From positions 1-54,589 of the forward strand of contig NZ_JASITA010000046.1 in assembly GCF_030063415.1 (NCBI RefSeq): a stretch of 54,589 nucleotides of DNA. The letters are read 5' to 3'. This document shows, piece by piece, positions 31,611-39,661 of the stretch (its first letter is position 1; each line of letters begins with the position of its first letter). Both the position numbers and the translations under genes were made by a program. This stretch comes from Streptomyces sp. H27-C3. Lineage in GTDB: Bacteria; Actinomycetota; Actinomycetes; Streptomycetales; Streptomycetaceae. Under the pieces are notes generated by a model. That model searched no databases, was not told where the DNA came from, and worked only from the letters and a program-made list of their open reading frames with translations.

Positions 31611-32954
31611 TCAGGCGAGGACCCGGATGCCGTCGGCGAAGGTCAGGCCGAGGCACCGGCGCACCAGGTCGGCGCCGTACATCCGCTCCGCCTGGAACGG
31701 GCCGAGGTTCTCGTACGCGTACATCACCAGCTCGGTGTCGCCGGCCTTGTACGCCCACCACGCGTCCAGCCGAAGGCTCTTCAGGGACTCGGCGTCCAGG
31801 TCCTCGAGGCCGTCGAGGGCCGGGAGTTCGACGCCGGGGTCCTGTCCGCGGATGGACTGTGCGGCCTGGAGGAACGCGTCGTTCGGCGCGGTGCGGCGAG
31901 CCTCGCCGGCCTGGAGCTCCTCGTCGTACGCCTGGGCCTCGGCCTCCTTGGCCAGCTGGCGGGCGATGTACGCGTGGGGCCGGTCCGGGCGCCAGCCGAT
32001 CTGCACCGCGATACCTGGGGCAATGAGCCGCAGCCAGGAGTTGATGCGCTCCTCGCTCCAGCCCGCGGCGACCGGGTCCAGAAGCACCCAGGACAGCTCC
32101 TGGATGCTGGCGCGCTGGGTCCAGTTGTGCAGCGGGCGCAGCCACTTGGCGAGTTTGTCGGCGGCCGCGAACATGCCCGCGGTCACCTTCCGGCCCTGGA
32201 TCGTCTTCCGGGGAGAGCTGCTGTTGGCTGGCGCTCTGCGCGTAGCTTTTACATCAGCACTCACAACATCAGCAGGTACGTCGTGGGTAACCACAACCGA
32301 TTGGGGCGCACGCCCCGTGTCGTCCACAGGGTTATCCACAGCGGCAGCCTGGATGATGCGCTGTCGGCCGGCCTCGGTGATGCCGACGAGCCGGGCCCCG
32401 TAGCCGGTGCCCTTGATGCGGTGTCCCAGGGCGTGGTCCCACGCGCTGGGGATGACCGCGCCGTACACCGCGGCGGTGCCCGAGTAGCCGGGCAGCCCGC
32501 GCAGCCGGCGGGAGTTCAGGCGCGAGCCCTCCGAGACCAGGACCAGCAGGCCCAGTTCGCGGAGGTAGCCCATGTGCCGCTTGACGGTGCTCTTGTCGAT
32601 GCCGAGGCGCTCGACGATCAGGTCGCGGCAGTACATGGCCAGACCCGTCGCGTCGTCGAGGCGGCGCGAGAGGTCGTTGGCGATGGCGAGGGTGGTGCCG
32701 TTCGCCTTCGGGTGGTAGCCGGCGGCGACCATGAACCGGGCGGCCCGGCGGAACTCGTCGCGGTTCTGCGCGCGCCGGCAGACGGTCGACTTCGTGGTCT
32801 GCTGCGCTCTGTCGCGGACGAGGGAAAACGTGTTCGGGACTGCGTCGCGGGCAGTCGGGTTTGCGGTGGAAGCGTCACCCGGTGGGGTGGCGGAGGGCTC
32901 GACATGCCGAATCGCGGCAGGGTCGAGCTGACAAATGGCAGCAGCGTGCTGCAT
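31611..32954 (-). CDS. Winged-helix protein, probable plasmid replication initiator
   Basis: A 447-aa protein from ATG 32954 (GAGAGGA about 11 nt upstream). A winged-helix region spans about 90-160: AIANDLSRRLDDATGLAMYC, ERLGIDKSTVKRHMGYLREL, GLLVLVSEGSRLN, then YSGTAAVYGAVIP and GYGARLVGITEAGRQR. This layout occurs in initiator-like proteins of Streptomyces plasmids and some phages. The C-terminal 180 residues are helical (SEERINSWLRLIAPGIAVQI). Its place beside parAB and the DciA-like gene supports initiation, but a regulator role is possible. Confidence 0.6.
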   Translation of the reverse strand: MQHAAAICQLDPAAIRHVEPSATPPGDASTANPTARDAVPNTFSLVRDRAQQTTKSTVCRRAQNRDEFRRAARFMVAAGYHPKANGTTLAIANDLSRRLDDATGLAMYCRDLIVERLGIDKSTVKRHMGYLRELGLLVLVSEGSRLNSRRLRGLPGYSGTAAVYGAVIPSAWDHALGHRIKGTGYGARLVGITEAGRQRIIQAAAVDNPVDDTGRAPQSVVVTHDVPADVVSADVKATRRAPANSSSPRKTIQGRKVTAGMFAAADKLAKWLRPLHNWTQRASIQELSWVLLDPVAAGWSEERINSWLRLIAPGIAVQIGWRPDRPHAYIARQLAKEAEAQAYDEELQAGEARRTAPNDAFLQAAQSIRGQDPGVELPALDGLEDLDAESLKSLRLDAWWAYKAGDTELVMYAYENLGPFQAERMYGADLVRRCLGLTFADGIRVLA

Positions 32955-32991
32955 GATGTGCGCGTGGTCCTCTCAGCACGAGGGCACAGCA

Positions 32992-33009
32992 AAGCCCCCT
33001 TGGGGGCTT
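32992..33009 (-). promoter_or_regulatory. Perfect 18-bp palindrome in the initiator leader (attenuator-like)
   Basis: AAGCCCCCTTGGGGGCTT, 38 bp upstream of the initiator ATG. On the minus strand it is followed by TTGCTG, so it looks like a weak intrinsic terminator within the leader. Leader hairpins of this type often control plasmid copy number. Confidence 0.5.
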
Positions 33010-33241
33010 GCACCCCTATCGGGTGGCCTGGCCGGCCGACCGGTGGAACAACAGGAAAGTGGGACCCGCCCCGTCGCTGGGGCGGTGAAGGATCCGTCAA
33101 ACCGTGTAGCGAACGGAGCGACGGTCAGCAGGTTGTCTGCGAGCGGCGAAACTCGTGGCGCTGCCTGCTGTGGCATGGACGGCCACCAGACCGGGTGAGG
33201 CGAAACACCGGGAGTCTGGAAGGCCCGCGGTCGAGTGCTCG

Positions 33242-33258
33242 TGATTGCGCCGCAATCA
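33242..33258. repeat. Partition-type palindrome 10
   Basis: TGATTGC-GCC-GCAATCA, about 290 bp upstream of the initiator gene. It is the rightmost copy of the set. Confidence 0.8.
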
Positions 33259-33706
33259 CCAGCGAGACACCGACCGCCAGTTACCTACCTCAAGGCCAGC
33301 CCCCTCTCAGCGGGGAAGTCTGGCTATTGCTCAACCCGATCACTGGCACCGGCGGTGACAGTTTCCCGAGGAGTTCAGTGGGAGACGGCCGAGGCGGCAT
33401 GGCGAGACCCACCGGCGGGCGCGTGCTCACGCAGCCCGGGTGGGTCCTCTTGTTCCGTGCACTGGGTGCACGGGTACCATGGCTCATGCCTCGAGACCGT
33501 CCCATTACGGTTTCGGCGCTGTAGGGCCCCTGTTCCTCCCACCGGTGTCTCACCACCACGGGACTCGAGGACTGGGGCCTTTGGCGCGTCTGGACCTGTC
33601 GGCCGTCGCCGGGAACCTCAAGATCCCCAACTATGGCCAGGGCTGAGCCTACCTCTGCGGCGTTCCACATTGCGACCACCTTCACTCCCTCGTGTCGTGT
33701 CACTTT
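33259..33706. other. Non-coding stretch right of the replicon core (possible origin area)
   Basis: About 450 bp (750 bp counting back to 32955) without a supported gene. Open frames on both strands lack ribosome sites or family-like content. It is less GC-rich around 33690-33720 (CTTTTCAGACCTTTTTTGAC). An origin could lie here, but no iterons are seen. Confidence 0.4.
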
Positions 33707-34171
33707 TCAGACCTTTTTTGACGTGCCGTCAGCGCCCTGCGCCTGTCGGCGTTTTCGCCGCGCCCGGCTCGCTGCCTCCCGGCACGCCCCGCAGCTGCAG
33801 CGCCGGCGTTTGTAGCTGCTCTCGGTGCCGTGCTGGTCCATCTGCGTTTCGCCGGACCGGGATTGCCGGCGTGCCGCGCGGCCCTTCTTCTGCGCCTCGG
33901 CCAATGCGACTGCGAACAGTGGATCCTGGCGGCGCAGCGTGTAGACCGGGGTGCGGGAGCGGGACAGCCCCATCGAGCCGAGCGCCTCCAGAACGGTCCA
34001 CCCGGCAGCCACGTACGCGAGGAACTCCTCGATGCGCTCCGGCCCGTCGAGCAGCAGAGGCCGGCCCCGGCCGCGCCGGGGCGCCGGGGCTTCGGCCCGC
34101 TCGGCCACGGCGCCGCCGGGTATCGCCCGTTGGGCGTCGCGGGCTGTGGGGGCCAGGAGCGCGGGGGTCAT
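33707..34171 (-). CDS. Small HTH protein with C-terminal HGT/Cys module
   Basis: A 154-aa protein coupled by ATGA to the WhiB gene. Residues 35-95 look HTH-like (IEEFLAYVAAGWTVLEALGS then MGLSRSRTPVYTLRRQDP). The C-terminus has HGTESSYKRRRCSCGACREA followed by RARRKRR, a basic Cys module shared with two other proteins of this window. Probable DNA-binding partner of the WhiB protein. Confidence 0.6.
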   Translation of the reverse strand: MTPALLAPTARDAQRAIPGGAVAERAEAPAPRRGRGRPLLLDGPERIEEFLAYVAAGWTVLEALGSMGLSRSRTPVYTLRRQDPLFAVALAEAQKKGRAARRQSRSGETQMDQHGTESSYKRRRCSCGACREAASRARRKRRQAQGADGTSKKV

Positions 34172-34761
34172 GCCGCGTCCGCCAGTCGGCCGCCCGGGCG
34201 CTTGCGGCCGGGGCCGGGGATCTTGGCGGTTGCCGCGGCGACGAACTGTCCGATGGTCAGCTCGTCGGGGAAGAAGCCGAGATCGCGGCACATCCGCGCG
34301 TGCATCCAGCGGACGCTCGCGTACGTGCTGCCCAGCGCCTCCGAGGCGGAATGCAGATCGGCGTTCTTCCGCGCCAGGACCCGCAGCAGGTCCCGCTGCT
34401 TCTTCGTGGGCTCCCAGTCCAGTACGGCCACCGGCCGGGGCTTGCTGGCTTGCCGGGAGTGGCGCTTGGTCGCGCGCCGCACCGCCTCGCGCTGCTTGGC
34501 GGTCATCCCGCCCCACACGCCGTCGGGCTCCCACCATCCGTCCCCACCCAGCGCGTAGTCGCGGCACGCCGCCACCACCGGGCACGACGCCTTGCACACC
34601 CGGGTGGCCGCGAGCTGGTCCTGGGCGCCGGCGGAGTAGAACAGCTCGGGGCTGACGAGCGGCTCGCCCAGGTCGTCGGTGCGCGCGCACGCCCGGTGCG
34701 GCCACTGGGCCTGTCGGTGGAGGTTGATCAGTGCGGTGAGCTGCTCCGGGTTGTGTGACAT
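34168..34761 (-). CDS. WhiB-family protein with extended C-terminus
   Basis: A 197-aa protein. Cysteines C25, C56, C60 and C66 plus GVWGG at 81-85 and a basic tail identify a WhiB iron-sulfur regulator. The second spacing is C-x3-C (CKASC) where WhiB proteins normally have C-x2-C. An extra C-terminal region carries a second HTH-like part (HSASEALGSTYASVRWMHAR). WhiB proteins control development, redox or phage genes together with sigma factors. Coupled to its neighbours on both sides. Confidence 0.8.
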   Translation of the reverse strand: MSHNPEQLTALINLHRQAQWPHRACARTDDLGEPLVSPELFYSAGAQDQLAATRVCKASCPVVAACRDYALGGDGWWEPDGVWGGMTAKQREAVRRATKRHSRQASKPRPVAVLDWEPTKKQRDLLRVLARKNADLHSASEALGSTYASVRWMHARMCRDLGFFPDELTIGQFVAAATAKIPGPGRKRPGGRLADAA

Positions 34762-35015
34762 CAGTACTCCTCTCGGGCCTGGGCCCGGTTGATCACGTCG
34801 ATGGCGTCGGCCAGGACCAGCGCCGCGTGCAGCCGGGCGGCGGTCTCCTCAAGGGCCGTGGAGAGATAGGCGGTGGTCTGCCCGTGGACAGCCCGGTCGT
34901 CGATGCGGGCCAACTCGGCCTCGGTCAGGGCCTGCCGCAGACTGCGGCGCTGCCACCACCAAGCGGCGGCGGCCGCGACGCAGACGATCGCGGCGAGACG
35001 GGCAGGGCTGCGCAC
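34761..35015 (-). CDS. Small single-pass membrane protein
   Basis: An 84-aa protein. GTG 35015 is preceded by GGGAGG. Hydrophobic segment at 7-21 (LAAIVCVAAAAAWWW) then RR, followed by a helical cytoplasmic part. Its stop overlaps the WhiB start by one base. Function unknown. Confidence 0.55.
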   Translation of the reverse strand: MRSPARLAAIVCVAAAAAWWWQRRSLRQALTEAELARIDDRAVHGQTTAYLSTALEETAARLHAALVLADAIDVINRAQAREEY

Positions 35016-35120
35016 GGTTCACCTCCCTCGGATTCGAAATGGCGGACGCCGGGACGGCCCGGCTCAGGGCGGAGGCGGTCATCAGCAGACAGCTCCCGCC
35101 GTGGCTCGGGCAGTCCGTCA

Positions 35121-36080
35121 TTACGCCCCCTGGGCCTGGGTCTTGGCCTGCTCCTGCTGGCGCTTGCGCGCGAGGGGAAGGCGGAAGGAGATCAGTTCGG
35201 CGAGCGTGGTCGCCTCGCCCTTGTGGTCGACGGCCGCCATCCCGGCGGCCCGGCAGTGCTCCACCTCCTCGACCAGCGCGGACAGCGACTCGTACGTTGC
35301 CGCCGGGTCGTAGGCGCGGTGCAGGAAGTCGGTGCGCGGCCCGCGCGGGACGCCCTCCTCGGCCCAGACGCGCAGGGCCTTGCCGACCGCGGCCGCGTCG
35401 TCGAGGACCTCGTTGGCGAAGGCCGGCACGCTCGACTTGGTCACCACCAGCTCGTGCGTCGGGAGCATGGAGGCGGCGAAGTCGACCTCGTACTCGATGC
35501 TGGCCTGCTGCTCGGGGCGCAGGCCGACGCGGGTGGGGACCTGGCGGCCCTGGGCGTCGGTGCGCAGCACCACTTCGACCTTGTTGCGCAGCGTGGTGAC
35601 GATGTGGCCGGGGAAGCACATGACGGCCTCGAGCATCTGGCGCTCCAGCGGGCGCATCTCGCGCCATCCGAAGGAGCTGTTGTTGGAGCCGCCGCGCTGG
35701 GACGCGAGGTCGACCTGCTCGAGGTGGCCCGCAGGCCCGCTCCAGAAGGCCGACCAGCAGTCGAGGACCACGACGTCGTGCTCCGAGGCGGCGTACAGCG
35801 CCAGCGACAGGTTGGTGGGGTGGAAGGAGTTCAGCTCGGTGACGCGGAAGGGGATCTGGTCGGCGTACTGGCGCGACCGGCCGCGCTCCGTGTCGATCAC
35901 GGCGATGTCCTCGCCGAGTGCGGCCGCCATCCGCAGGGCGGCCAGGGTGCGCCCGGATCCGGGCGGTCCGTCGAGGACTGCGCGGACCGGGCGGGCCTCC
36001 TTGGCTGCTGCTTCGAAGCGGAAAGGGGTGTGCTGAACCAGGCCCCCCGCGGGTGCGGGGGCCTCGATGGCTGTCGCCAT
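35121..36080 (-). CDS. Sak4-like RecA-fold ATPase (phage recombination type)
   Basis: A 319-aa protein. A RecA-core layout is visible: Walker A GPPGSGRT at 38-45, DIAVIDTERGRSR, a Walker B-like strand DVVVLDCWSAFW and PGHIVTTLRNKVEVV. Proteins of this size and layout are the Sak4-like single-strand annealing ATPases of phages. The Walker A lysine is arginine here (CGC codon), which normally impairs ATP hydrolysis. It lies about 105 bp upstream of the small membrane-protein gene. Confidence 0.7.
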   Translation of the reverse strand: MATAIEAPAPAGGLVQHTPFRFEAAAKEARPVRAVLDGPPGSGRTLAALRMAAALGEDIAVIDTERGRSRQYADQIPFRVTELNSFHPTNLSLALYAASEHDVVVLDCWSAFWSGPAGHLEQVDLASQRGGSNNSSFGWREMRPLERQMLEAVMCFPGHIVTTLRNKVEVVLRTDAQGRQVPTRVGLRPEQQASIEYEVDFAASMLPTHELVVTKSSVPAFANEVLDDAAAVGKALRVWAEEGVPRGPRTDFLHRAYDPAATYESLSALVEEVEHCRAAGMAAVDHKGEATTLAELISFRLPLARKRQQEQAKTQAQGA

Positions 36081-36167
36081 GGGTGGGTCTCTCCTATGAG
36101 GTTGTGGCTGGTGCGGCTGCCTGGGGCCAGTTGTCGGCTTCTGGCCGGTCAGGCGACCGCGGCGGTG

Positions 36168-36938
36168 CTACTCCTCGGCCGGCGCGTCCAGCTCCTCCGC
36201 GTCCAGGTACACCTCGGCGAGGAACTGCGCGGCGATCCGGGAGGGGTTGACCCCGAAGCCGAGGCGTTCGGAGTCCACCGCGCAGCGCTGCGTGATCTGC
36301 GTCCACTCCACGGTGGGCACGCGGATCGTGGTGGACAGCGGACCGCTGTCCGGGTCGGCGGTCCCGGCCGCCGCGCGCAGGGTGTGCGTCGGCTCGAGGT
36401 GGCCGTACCGGTAGAGCGTGAACGCCTCCCGGATCACCGCGGCGAGCGTGCGGCCCTCGTCCTTCACCTTCCGCCCGGCCCGGCTCTTGACCGCGTCCGG
36501 GATGTACACCGAGCGGTTCGGCGCGGCGTCCTCGGCCGGCACCGCCCCGGTCGGCGGCGCGGCCAGGTAGACGTCGCGCAGGAACTGGGTGGCGATCCGG
36601 CTGGGGTTGACGAGGAAGCCGAGCCGCTGCTTGTCGACCGTGCAGCGCTCCAGGATCAGCGCCCACTCGACCGGGGGGATCCGGACGCTGGTGGGCGGCA
36701 GAGCCTTGGAGCCGCCGACCGAACCGGCGGGCGCGCGCTGGGGCTTCACCGGCTCGAGGTGGCCGTGCCGGTAGAGCGTGAAGCCCTCGCGGATCACCGT
36801 CGTGAGGCTCCTGCTCTCCGCCCCCGCCCTGGTGTCGGCCTGCTGCTTCACCTCGGCGGGCACGTACAGCGGGCGTGCCGGGTCTCCCTCCCCCCACTGC
36901 TGTCCGGAGGGGAGCGGGGACTTGCTGTCTTCGGCCAC
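36168..36938 (-). CDS. Protein built of an exact 120-residue tandem duplication
   Basis: About 256 aa from GTG 36938 (GAGGA upstream; an ATG at 37001 is possible). Two halves align with a constant 120-residue offset and no gaps: VIREGFTLYRHGHLEP at 48-63 with VIREAFTLYRYGHLEP at 168-183, EWALILERC with EWTQITQRC, and LGFLVNPSRIATQFLRDVYL at 106-125 with LGFGVNPSRIAAQFLAEVYL at 226-245. Each half has a short strand plus two helices (VYIPDAVKSRAG), like a ribbon-helix-helix unit. A DNA-binding role is a guess. Confidence 0.65.
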   Translation of the reverse strand: MAEDSKSPLPSGQQWGEGDPARPLYVPAEVKQQADTRAGAESRSLTTVIREGFTLYRHGHLEPVKPQRAPAGSVGGSKALPPTSVRIPPVEWALILERCTVDKQRLGFLVNPSRIATQFLRDVYLAAPPTGAVPAEDAAPNRSVYIPDAVKSRAGRKVKDEGRTLAAVIREAFTLYRYGHLEPTHTLRAAAGTADPDSGPLSTTIRVPTVEWTQITQRCAVDSERLGFGVNPSRIAAQFLAEVYLDAEELDAPAEE

Positions 36939-37150
36939 GGTGGTGGGTCCTCTCGGCGGTGCTCTCAGGGCGAGCGTCGGCGTCGCTGTGTGCAAACACA
37001 TGCAAGTGTCCTATGTTTGCCGCATCGCCGGTAGCTGCTGCCCCGGCTTGGCGGGCCGGGTCGCCCCGGCAGCCCCAACCGTAACTGAAACCCTATACAC
37101 AGGCAATAGGTTGGGCTATGGTGTTGGCACCCGACCCCCTGGAGGGACCG
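36939..37150. other. Divergent intergenic region
   Basis: About 210 bp between minus gene 36938 and plus gene 37151. Besides P4 it holds GCAAACA-N15-TGTTTGC (36992-37020), a possible operator. No gene is seen. Confidence 0.4.
37078..37106 (-). promoter_or_regulatory. Promoter P4, diverged member of the P1-P3 family
   Basis: Minus strand: -35 TTGCCT (37106-37101), spacer GTGTATAGGGTTTCAGT (14 of 17 as in P1), weak -10 TACGGT. No TGCCGAC leader follows. On the plus strand the same DNA offers TATACA-N17-TATGGT (37094-37122) for the gene at 37151, so one bound regulator could act on both directions. Confidence 0.5.
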
Positions 37151-37699
37151 ATGCCCAGCACCACCGCCACCGCACTGCCCGCCTGGCTCGCCGAAGCCGT
37201 GAAGGACCGCGCCGAGCGCGAACTCTCCGAGAGGGCCAGCAACCTGCGCCTGGTCATGGATCAGGCCGACAAGGTCAACAAGAGGCTCGCCGAGCTCGGC
37301 ATCGAGCCGCTGAGCCCTGCCGGCTACGACCAGCACGGGAACCAGAAGGCGGCCGTGCTGATCCTCGCCGACTACGAGGACTACACCTACGAGGTCCGCG
37401 CCCTGTGGAGCACCGACGACAACGCCGTCGAGCTGCACACCGCCGACTTCGAGGAGGACTCCACCGCCTTCGGTCGCGTACGGCTGCCGCGCTCCATCGG
37501 CGACGCCGTTGCCGCCCGCCACGAGACCCCCAAGTTCCCGGCCCGCCCGCGCGACTTCGCCTCCGAAGCCCGCTGGGCGATCGACGGCCTCAACGTCGAC
37601 CGCCTCAACAACGGCGAGGTCGAAGCGGTGGTCACCGCCATCAACGGCGTGACCGCCGCCCTGCTGAACCTGGCCCAGGTCAACTCCCGCCGCCCCTGA
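37151..37699 (+). CDS. Hypothetical protein
   Basis: A 182-aa protein. GGAGG lies 5 nt before ATG 37151. N-terminal helix with heptad-like charge (KDRAERELSERASNLRLVMD) and a mixed C-terminal part. It is followed by a perfect hairpin, so probably a one-gene unit. No family is recognised. Confidence 0.6.
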   Translation: MPSTTATALPAWLAEAVKDRAERELSERASNLRLVMDQADKVNKRLAELGIEPLSPAGYDQHGNQKAAVLILADYEDYTYEVRALWSTDDNAVELHTADFEEDSTAFGRVRLPRSIGDAVAARHETPKFPARPRDFASEARWAIDGLNVDRLNNGEVEAVVTAINGVTAALLNLAQVNSRRP

Positions 37700-37722
37700 A
37701 CCGCTGCGCGCGCAACGCGAAA

Positions 37723-37746
37723 GGCCGTCACCAGCAGGTGACGGCC
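37723..37746 (+). terminator. Hairpin terminator
   Basis: GGCCGTCACC-AGCA-GGTGACGGCC, a perfect 10-bp stem 24 bp after the stop of the gene at 37151-37699. Confidence 0.75.
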
Positions 37747-37827
37747 CCTCGTGAAGATCATGCACCGCGTACGGCGCGGCCAGCGTACCCAAATCTCGTG
37801 TCAAAGATCTAGACAGAAAGGCCACTC

Positions 37828-38724
37828 GTGTCCCACCAGTACCGGCCGGACTTCAGTCGCTACGCCCTCCAGCACCCGGACGGCCGCTGGCTCTACCACC
37901 TCGCCCAGCCCAGCGAGCTCAGCGCGACACCGCGCACGGGCCTGTTCGCGGACGGCCAGCCGATGACGCCGCTCGGCGACAAGCGCAGCGCGTGGTGGGT
38001 GGCCGGCCACCAGGCCGAGAAGATCGTGGCCGTCTACCAGCCCCGCCCCAAGCCCGTCCGGTACCGGCTGAGCGACACCTCGGTGCGTTCGGACCGCTAC
38101 CCGGACGAGCTGAGCCTGGAGGACTGGGAGGACAGGTCCGACGAGGACCAGACGTACTACCGCTTCTACGACGCGGTCACCGAGGCGCAGCCCGAGGTGC
38201 GGTACGAGTACCCCGGCCCCTTCATCGTCCTGGAGGGCAGCGAGCCGCCCGCCGAGGACGCTCCGCTCTGGGTCGCCGACCTGCCCACCGCCCTCGCCCA
38301 GAGGCCCGAGTACCAGCACTGCTTTCCCGGCTACGTGCCCGGCCTCAGCAGCCACCTGACGGACGTCATCAAGAAGATGCGCCACGTCCAGTACTGCTTC
38401 AACGGCCGCGACAACAAGCCCGCCGGCCTGTACGTCACCATCCGCGTTCCCTTCCAGGAGCCGGAGTCCCGCTGGCGGCCGAAGTACGGCGCGCGCGGCC
38501 AGGAGCTGAAGGCCCGGGAGGAGGTGCCGGTCCTGGTGACCCGGGAGATGCACCTGCCCGTCCCGGACCGGGTGTACGGCCCCAACTACCAGGCGGCCCT
38601 GGCGGACTGGGAGGCGCAGGTCGAGTTCTGGACCCGGGTCGCCCGCGACGCCGCCGTCAAGGCGTGCAACGCCTGCGAGGGCACCGGTCACGTCCTGGAC
38701 GCCCCCGACGCCACCACCACCTGA
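37828..38724 (+). CDS. Hypothetical protein with C-terminal CxxC
   Basis: A 298-aa protein from GTG 37828 (AAAGG upstream). Rich in Tyr, Trp and Pro. The end has CNACEGTGH, a half zinc-finger of DnaJ type. Many aromatic-basic stretches (YALQHPDGRWLYHLAQP) but no recognised family. Starts a long plus-strand block. Confidence 0.55.
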   Translation: MSHQYRPDFSRYALQHPDGRWLYHLAQPSELSATPRTGLFADGQPMTPLGDKRSAWWVAGHQAEKIVAVYQPRPKPVRYRLSDTSVRSDRYPDELSLEDWEDRSDEDQTYYRFYDAVTEAQPEVRYEYPGPFIVLEGSEPPAEDAPLWVADLPTALAQRPEYQHCFPGYVPGLSSHLTDVIKKMRHVQYCFNGRDNKPAGLYVTIRVPFQEPESRWRPKYGARGQELKAREEVPVLVTREMHLPVPDRVYGPNYQAALADWEAQVEFWTRVARDAAVKACNACEGTGHVLDAPDATTT

Positions 38725-38753
38725 CCACCGCCACGCATGGCGGCTGCCCGAGT

Positions 38754-38775
38754 CCCCGGCCCGAACCGGCCGGGG
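38754..38775 (+). terminator. Short hairpin
   Basis: CCCCGGCC and GGCCGGGG around six bases, 30 bp after the stop of the 298-aa gene. Moderate candidate terminator. Confidence 0.45.
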
Positions 38776-38816
38776 GCGAAGGGGAACCGCCAGAGCCGGC
38801 CGTAGGGAGGAAGAGC

Positions 38817-39068
38817 GTGCCGCAGGACCCGAACGACCCGAAGACCTTCATCGACCCGCGTGTCTGGGAGGGGCACCGCAACGACAAGGACGGCACCGGT
38901 GGCTGCGCGGTGCGCGTCGAGGTGCTCGAGGTCAGCAGCGACGGCGCCACCGTGAGCGTCCGGGCCAAAGAGCCCGGCATCGTCACCACGACCGGCGACA
39001 GCTTCACCGTCCCGGCCGGCACGGTCCGCCCCTGGTGGAAGAGCCCGTTCCCGGACGCCCGGGCATGA
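38817..39068 (+). CDS. Small hypothetical protein
   Basis: An 83-aa protein; GGGAGG 6 nt before GTG 38817. Beta-type with VRVEVLEVSSDGATVSVRAK and a Trp-rich end. Overlaps the next gene by ATGA. Function unknown. Confidence 0.55.
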   Translation: MPQDPNDPKTFIDPRVWEGHRNDKDGTGGCAVRVEVLEVSSDGATVSVRAKEPGIVTTTGDSFTVPAGTVRPWWKSPFPDARA

Positions 39069-39493
39069 ACCGCACCGGGCTCCCGCCCATGCCCGCGGAC
39101 GCCGCCGCATGGATCCGCGACCACGTCCTCGCCCCCAAGGAGATCCCGCCGCAGCCCGCCCGGTGCCCGTGCCAGATCGTCTCCAACGCCTGCGAGTACA
39201 GCAGGCACGGCGAGTGCGGACACGAGCAGTGGATCGCCTGGGGCCCCTACCACCCGGAGACCGTCATCGGCCGGGGCCACGGCCCCTTCCCCTGCCGCGG
39301 CGCCTCCGGCCTGAACCGCAGCGACGCCACGCTCTACCTCGCCGACCGGCGCTGCCGCACCCGGTGCAACTGCCACTGCCACCAGCCCGCTCCCCAGCCC
39401 AGCCCCGCCCCCACCGAGACCGAGCAACTCGGCCTGTTCTCACCGACCCCAAGGGCGCCCGCCGCACGTACGCGGCGTGGAACGAGCGCGTGA
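39065..39493 (+). CDS. Hypothetical Cys-rich protein
   Basis: A 142-aa protein with at least ten cysteines, including CPCQ, CEYSRHGECGHEQW and CRTRCNCHCHQ, likely binding one or more metals. Coupled to the gene before it. No family is recognised. Confidence 0.55.
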   Translation: MNRTGLPPMPADAAAWIRDHVLAPKEIPPQPARCPCQIVSNACEYSRHGECGHEQWIAWGPYHPETVIGRGHGPFPCRGASGLNRSDATLYLADRRCRTRCNCHCHQPAPQPSPAPTETEQLGLFSPTPRAPAARTRRGTSA

Positions 39494-39661
39494 CCGACAC
39501 CCACGCCCTGGACTGCGATCGCACCCGTGCGTCGGCCGCCGCTCACCCCCGGGCAGCGGCGGCCGCACGCGGGTGCAGCGCGTCAACGCCGGTACAGCCC
39601 GCCCGCCGAGCTGCGTGAGGATCGACCTCAACGCCGCACCCATCCCCACGAAGGAGAGCGC

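Noticed and set aside
25958..33258. Chromosome-type parS (GTTTCACGTGAAAC)
   Set aside because: No such sequence is present; the palindromes here are TGATTGC-N3-GCAATCA, so this is a plasmid-type system.
33290..33703. Open frames on both strands right of the initiator
   Set aside because: No ribosome site, no family-like content and poor codon bias compared with neighbours; left as non-coding.
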